Source: Cytophagaceae bacterium (lineage in GTDB: Bacteria; Bacteroidota; Bacteroidia; Cytophagales; Spirosomataceae). Taken from it: a DNA stretch of 9,520 bases. Under the pieces are notes generated by a model, which was not told where the DNA came from, searched no databases, and saw only the letters and a list, made by a program, of their open reading frames with translations. The stretch covers positions 1 to 9,520 of the forward strand of contig JAIXRT010000022.1 in assembly GCA_027485075.1 (NCBI GenBank), in the 5' to 3' direction. Of the stretch, positions 5,927-9,520 are shown one piece after another. Each line of letters starts with the position of its first letter. The stretch's first letter is position 1. A program made the translations under genes and the position numbers.

Positions 5927-5938
5927 TCCCCAGAAAAC

Positions 5939-7348
5939 ATGTCTATAATACAAATTCGAACTGCTAGAAAAACCCTGTTGGCCGACACCCTCACGCCGAT
6001 CGGTATTTTCATGAAGATTCGTAAAAACTTCAAGAATTCTGTGATCCTGGAATCGGCCGATTACCACGGACGGGAACACGGATTTTCACATATTGCCTTT
6101 GATCCTATTGCTTCATTCGAACTTACAGATTCCCAGGTAACGCAAATATTTCCCGACGGATCCGTTGAAAATTTTACCTTAAATAACCGCCGGGACGCTA
6201 TTCAAGCGCTCAAAGCTTTTGCAAACCGATTTGGTTTTCAAAAAGAAAAAGGGGATTCGCCCATGGCGAATGGCTTGTTTGGCCATATTTCGTACGATGC
6301 CGTAACCTACTTTGAGGATATCGAGATTCAAGCGAAGAATCCTGAAACGGAGATTCCATCCATTCGCTATTTTGTGTACCGGTATGTGGTTGCGGTCAAC
6401 CATTTCAATAATCAAATGTCGCTTTATGCGCATAGTTACGATGGGTCGGAGCCGACCTTTGATACGATTACGTATTTGCTGAACATGCCGCATTACGATT
6501 CGGAGCGCTTTGAATTAGTCGGGGAGGAAACAAGTAACTTGACAGATCCACAAGTGAAAGAGATTGTGGAAACCTGTATCAAACATTGTTTACGCGGGGA
6601 TGTTTTCCAAATTGTCCCATCGCGTCGTTTTGCACAAGGATTTAAAGGAGATGATTTCCAGGTGTACAGAGCTTTGCGCTCCGTGAACCCATCACCCTAT
6701 TTGTTTTATTTTGATTATGAGCAATACCGTATTTTAGGCGCTTCGCCAGAAAAGCAAATCAAAATCGAGGGAGATGTGGCAGAAATTCACCCGATTGCGG
6801 GAACATTTAGGCGTTCAGGCGATGATGCTCGTGATGCGGAATTAGCCCAAGAATTATTGGCTGATCCCAAAGAAACGGCAGAACATGTGATGCTTGTCGA
6901 CTTAGCGCGCAATGATTTGAGCCGTAGTGCGGACCAGGTCAAAGTGGAAACCTTCAAAGAAGTTCAATTTTTCTCGCACGTCATTCACCTCGTTTCGAAG
7001 GTGACCGGTCGTTTACAACAAGGAGTTAACCCGTTGCAGTTAGTGGCGGATACCTTTCCTGCAGGAACCTTGAGCGGTGCGCCGAAGCACAATGCAATGA
7101 CGATAATCAATCGATTGGAACCGACAAACCGTGCCATCTATGGTGGAGCGATCGGGTTTATGGATTTTCAAGGAAACTTCAATCATGCGATTGCGATTCG
7201 TACGTTCTTGAGTAAAGGCAACACGCTGTATTTCCAAGCGGGGATGGGGGTAGTTGCCAAATCCGTCGTAGCAAATGAAATGCAAGAGATACACAATAAA
7301 CTAGCAGCTTTGCGTCGCGCATTGGAAGTTGCCTCCACGTTAAGCTAA
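5939..7348 (+). CDS. trpE: Anthranilate synthase component I
   Basis: TrpE makes anthranilate from chorismate using ammonia delivered by TrpG, the first step of tryptophan synthesis. From ATG 5939 the protein has 469 residues. An in-frame TTG at 5924 was rejected because it overlaps the terminator tail and ATG gives the usual N terminus. The N-terminal domain holds ILES (36-39), matching the LLES element where tryptophan binds for feedback inhibition. The chorismate-binding domain holds NPSPYLF (250-256), PIAGT (285-289), HVMLVDLARND (316-326), GTLSGAPK (376-383) and the C-terminal AGMGVV. The Ala in PIAGT marks anthranilate synthase; aminodeoxychorismate synthase (PabB) has Lys there. It heads the operon, 20 bp downstream of the attenuator terminator and 6 bp before trpG. 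Confidence 0.96.
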   Translation: MSIIQIRTARKTLLADTLTPIGIFMKIRKNFKNSVILESADYHGREHGFSHIAFDPIASFELTDSQVTQIFPDGSVENFTLNNRRDAIQALKAFANRFGFQKEKGDSPMANGLFGHISYDAVTYFEDIEIQAKNPETEIPSIRYFVYRYVVAVNHFNNQMSLYAHSYDGSEPTFDTITYLLNMPHYDSERFELVGEETSNLTDPQVKEIVETCIKHCLRGDVFQIVPSRRFAQGFKGDDFQVYRALRSVNPSPYLFYFDYEQYRILGASPEKQIKIEGDVAEIHPIAGTFRRSGDDARDAELAQELLADPKETAEHVMLVDLARNDLSRSADQVKVETFKEVQFFSHVIHLVSKVTGRLQQGVNPLQLVADTFPAGTLSGAPKHNAMTIINRLEPTNRAIYGGAIGFMDFQGNFNHAIAIRTFLSKGNTLYFQAGMGVVAKSVVANEMQEIHNKLAALRRALEVASTLS

Positions 7349-7354
7349 GCCGAT

Positions 7355-7921
7355 ATGAAAAACGTTCTAGTACTAGATAATTATGATTCCTTTGTATATA
7401 ATTTAGTTTACTTACTAAAGGAATTGGGCGCACACGTAGATGTGTTTCGCAATGATAAAATAACCTTGGAGGAGGTTGGCAAATATGATCAAATCCTCTT
7501 GTCTCCAGGTCCGGGTATTCCTTCTGAGGCAGGAATCCTGATGGATTTATTGAAGGAGTACAAGTCAAGTAAGAAGATTTTAGGCGTCTGCTTAGGTCAT
7601 CAGGCGATTGCCGAGGCCTTTGGTTCGGAACTGCAAAATATGGGAGAAGTACTACACGGAGTAACGACCGAGTGTCAGGTACTCGACCCTACAGAACGCA
7701 TGTTTTTGGATATTCCAGCCCGTTTTGAGGTTTGTCGGTACCATTCTTGGACCGTAATTCCGGGTTCGATGCCTAGTGATTTAAAGATTACCGCGCAGGA
7801 TGATAAAGGATATGTGCTGGCGGAGGCGCACACACAATACGATGTGCGTGGGGTGCAGTTTCATCCCGAGGCGTATTTGACGCAACATGGTTTACAAATG
7901 ATTAAAAATTGGTTGAAATAA
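7355..7921 (+). CDS. trpG: Anthranilate synthase component II, glutamine amidotransferase
   Basis: TrpG hydrolyses glutamine and channels ammonia to TrpE. The 188-residue class I amidotransferase has LDNYDSFVYNL at the N terminus (7-17), the oxyanion-loop SPGPGIP (50-56), the nucleophile Cys79 in GVCLGHQA, and His170 with Glu172 in QFHPEA, so the Cys-His-Glu triad is complete. The residue after Glu172 is Ala, where most TrpG/PabA proteins have Ser (HPES). The gene lies 6 bp after trpE and 2 bp before trpD, and is not fused to either. In many bacteria one such subunit also serves PabB in folate synthesis; with trpE adjacent, the tryptophan role is primary, and a shared role cannot be excluded. 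Confidence 0.95.
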   Translation: MKNVLVLDNYDSFVYNLVYLLKELGAHVDVFRNDKITLEEVGKYDQILLSPGPGIPSEAGILMDLLKEYKSSKKILGVCLGHQAIAEAFGSELQNMGEVLHGVTTECQVLDPTERMFLDIPARFEVCRYHSWTVIPGSMPSDLKITAQDDKGYVLAEAHTQYDVRGVQFHPEAYLTQHGLQMIKNWLK

Positions 7922-7923
7922 AT

Positions 7924-8913
7924 ATGAAAAAGGTTCTAGAAAGAAGAGTAAGTGGAGAGGCGTTGTCAGAACAGGAGGCGCATGAGGTGATGTTGGAAAT
8001 CGGGAATGGCGGAGTTAATCCAAGTCAAATCGCTGCATTTTTATCATCTTATTGGTATCACCCCATTCAAGTGCAAGAATTAAAAGGATTTGTTTCTGCT
8101 ATGCTTGAGCTTGCCGTAACGATTGATTTGTCGGAGTTCGATGCTATGGATGTTTGTGGAACAGGTGGAGATGGAAAAGATACCTTTAACATTAGTACGA
8201 CTTCTTCATTTATCATCGTAGGTGCAGGTCAGAAAATTGCCAAACACGGCAATCATGGAGTTTCTTCTTCAGTAGGTTCTTCGACGGTTTTAGAATTTTT
8301 GGGATTGAAATTTAACAATGACCCGAAAGTATTAAAGCGCAAGATGGAGACGTCGGGTATGTGTTTTTTACACGCACCTTTATTCCATCCTGCCATGCGT
8401 TTCGTAGGTCCGATTCGAAAAGAATTAGGCATGAAAACCTTCTTTAATTTATTGGGGCCTTTGTTGAATCCGGCAAATGTCAGTAAGCAATTAACCGGGG
8501 TGTATTCGCCCGAAGTATTCGATTTATATGCAGGATTCTTTAAGGATTCGAGTAAGAAGTATGGTATTGTTTTTGCGGAGGATGGCTATGATGAGATCTC
8601 ATTGACTTCTAATTTTCGATTAGAAACAAATGTGGGCCGACAGGTTTATGCGCCTTCAGATTTGGGTTGTGACTATGTCCAACAATCCGAGTTGTTCGGC
8701 GGTGCGAATGTAGAGGAATCGGCGAATATGTTATATAAGATTTTGCAGCGGGAAGGAACGCCAGCGCAAACAAATGCGGTATTAGCTAATGCAGGTGCAG
8801 CGTTATGGGTTGCGGAGAAAGCGCCGTCATTAACGGATGGTTTTGCCATGGCCAAAGAGTCGTTGGAAAGCGGAAAAGCTTTTCAGGTATTCAAGAAGTT
8901 TATAATGGATTAA
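7924..8913 (+). CDS. trpD: Anthranilate phosphoribosyltransferase
   Basis: TrpD transfers the phosphoribosyl group of PRPP to anthranilate, the second pathway step. From ATG 7924 the protein has 329 residues, normal for the family; the TTG at 7909 inside trpG was rejected. Motifs in order: the PRPP-binding GTGGD (79-83) followed by GKDTFNIST; KHGNHGVSSSVGSS (from residue 107), which contributes to PRPP and anthranilate binding; Arg165 in PIRKELGMKTFFNLLGPL, the anthranilate-site arginine region; and DGYDE (220-224), the metal-binding loop. The usual Arg after KHGN is His here, and GSAD reads GSST. I take these as lineage variation, since Bacteroidota sequences often differ at these spots. The start follows the trpG stop by two bases, implying coupled translation. 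Confidence 0.95.
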   Translation: MKKVLERRVSGEALSEQEAHEVMLEIGNGGVNPSQIAAFLSSYWYHPIQVQELKGFVSAMLELAVTIDLSEFDAMDVCGTGGDGKDTFNISTTSSFIIVGAGQKIAKHGNHGVSSSVGSSTVLEFLGLKFNNDPKVLKRKMETSGMCFLHAPLFHPAMRFVGPIRKELGMKTFFNLLGPLLNPANVSKQLTGVYSPEVFDLYAGFFKDSSKKYGIVFAEDGYDEISLTSNFRLETNVGRQVYAPSDLGCDYVQQSELFGGANVEESANMLYKILQREGTPAQTNAVLANAGAALWVAEKAPSLTDGFAMAKESLESGKAFQVFKKFIMD

Positions 8914-8938
8914 GTCGCGGAGGGTCGAGAAAATAAAT

Positions 8939-8958
8939 AGACGCGAAGTATCGCGTCT
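8939..8958. repeat. Perfect 8-bp inverted repeat in the trpD-trpC gap
   Basis: AGACGCGA (8939-8946) and TCGCGTCT (8951-8958) form a perfect GC-rich stem around an AGTA loop, centred in the 59-bp gap between trpD and trpC. It is the only sizeable gap among the four trp genes. No T tract follows (the next bases are CTATAAC), so it is more likely an mRNA-stabilising or processing hairpin, or a copy of a dispersed palindrome of the GAGACGCG type, than a terminator. Confidence 0.65.
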
Positions 8959-8972
8959 CTATAACTAAGGAT

Positions 8973-9520
8973 ATGAGTATTTTAGATCAAATCATTGCCA
9001 CCAAACGAGAGGAAGTCGCCGCTGCCAAAGCGCGCGTTTCTATCGCTGCATTGGAAAAGCAGGGCTATTTTGCCCGTGCTTGTCACTCGTTGGCCATGTC
9101 TTTGGTCCAACCAGCTTCTACGGGTATCATTGCGGAATTCAAACGTAAATCTCCGTCAAAGGGTATCATCAATGATTCCATGGGAGTAGACGAAGTGACA
9201 AGTGGATATGTCAATGCTGGGGCAGCCTGTTTGTCAGTGCTCACAGATGCGCAGTATTTTGGAGGTACCTATGCCGACTTTGATTTGGCACGTCGGACTA
9301 ATCCCAACACACCTATTTTGCGAAAGGACTTCATGATCGATGCATATCAAATCATTGAGGCGAAATCGATGGGTGCGGATGTGGTTTTGTTGATCGCTGC
9401 GGCATTAAGCCCGCTGGAAATCAAAACATTAGGTTCGCTAGCGCGTTCATTAGGAATGGAAACCTTACTCGAGGTACACGATGAAGAGGAATTGAATCGT
9501 TCGTTGGGCGATTATATTTC
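8973..9520 (+). CDS. trpC: Indole-3-glycerol-phosphate synthase (3' end outside window)
   Basis: TrpC converts carboxyphenylamino-deoxyribulose phosphate to indole-3-glycerol phosphate, closing the indole ring. ATG 8973 opens a frame that runs without a stop to the window end, giving 182 codons plus two bases of about 260 expected. The N terminus MSILDQIIATKREEVAAAK is typical. The (beta/alpha)8 barrel motifs follow: AEFKRKSPSKG (54-64) with Glu55, Lys57 and Ser60; LTDAQYFGG (90-98); LRKDFMID (116-123) with catalytic Lys118; and LLEVHDEEEL with Glu167, the acid residue of the active site. All key residues of the visible part are present. AAGG at 8967-8970 lies just before the ATG but is too close for a standard Shine-Dalgarno. 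It is not fused to trpF within the visible part; trpF, trpB and trpA may follow. Confidence 0.94.
   Translation, partial: MSILDQIIATKREEVAAAKARVSIAALEKQGYFARACHSLAMSLVQPASTGIIAEFKRKSPSKGIINDSMGVDEVTSGYVNAGAACLSVLTDAQYFGGTYADFDLARRTNPNTPILRKDFMIDAYQIIEAKSMGADVVLLIAAALSPLEIKTLGSLARSLGMETLLEVHDEEELNRSLGDYI

Noticed and set aside
5785..5938. T-box riboswitch or TRAP-type regulation of the trp leader
   Set aside because: There is no T-box consensus (AGGGTGGNACCGCG-like) and no series of spaced GAG/TAG triplets; the tandem Trp codons and competing stems fit ribosome-mediated attenuation better.
6179..6493. 104-codon minus-strand frame inside trpE
   Set aside because: It is antisense to conserved TrpE sequence and has no recognisable features.
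7179..7568. 129-codon minus-strand frame across the trpE-trpG junction
   Set aside because: It overlaps two well-supported trp genes in antisense, and its product has no domain or signal that would support a real gene.
8939..8958. Terminator ending the trp transcript after trpD
   Set aside because: No T tract follows the stem, and trpC continues in the same direction with all its motifs intact.
8995..9189. 64-codon plus-strand frame near the window end
   Set aside because: It is out of frame with trpC, whose motifs are read continuously from 8973; this frame is a by-product.

Overview
The window looks like the chromosome of a member of the Bacteroidota, possibly a Cytophagia-like lineage; I would not name a genus. 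The reasons are these. Start codons generally lack a clear Shine-Dalgarno sequence. Upstream of four genes or operons there is an exact match to the Bacteroidota -7 promoter element TAnnTTTG (1696-1703 minus, 1717-1724, 3949-3956, 5777-5784). The protein families fit too: an HNH protein, a Rossmann/DUF2520 protein and a PhoR-like kinase of Bacteroidota type. The DNA is moderately AT-rich and tightly packed, and I see no phage, transposon, CRISPR, rRNA or tRNA gene.

Layout. Positions 1-1232 (+) hold the 3' part of an HNH endonuclease gene, joined by a one-base stop/start overlap to a Rossmann-fold DUF2520 protein. A small putative lipoprotein gene (1225-1677, -) meets it tail to tail. It diverges from prfA (release factor 1, 1751-2821, +), and the two -7 elements lie back to back in the short gap. 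Two hairpins fill the gap between prfA and a convergent membrane histidine kinase (2887-3915, -). Divergent from the kinase is purB (adenylosuccinate lyase, 3974-5329, +). A run of five ACTGnnn heptamers leads into a small VOC/glyoxalase-fold gene (5368-5751, +). The rest, 5756 to the end, is the front of a tryptophan operon: trpE, trpG, trpD and the beginning of trpC, which runs off the window.

The most interesting part is the unannotated stretch between the VOC gene and trpE (5752-5938). It carries all the parts of a classical transcription attenuator: a well-spaced promoter (TTG, 18 nt, TACATTTG), a 13-codon leader peptide MTKAAYNKNWWQG with tandem Trp codons and tandem stops (5803-5847), a small 1:2-type hairpin just after the Trp codons, a competing antiterminator pairing (GAACAG 5854-5859 with CTGTTC 5898-5903, supported by TTTG/CAAA), and a strong intrinsic terminator (5889-5919) just before trpE. 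A further -7-like element, TAATTTTG (5919-5926), at the end of the terminator could give attenuator-independent transcription.

How the genes work together. TrpE and TrpG make anthranilate from chorismate and glutamine, TrpD adds the phosphoribosyl group, and TrpC closes the indole ring. Flux appears controlled twice: by Trp-codon-dependent attenuation of the mRNA, and by feedback inhibition through the conserved Trp-binding element near the TrpE N terminus. purB and the other upstream genes have separate housekeeping roles. Read-through from purB and the VOC gene would also have to pass the attenuator.
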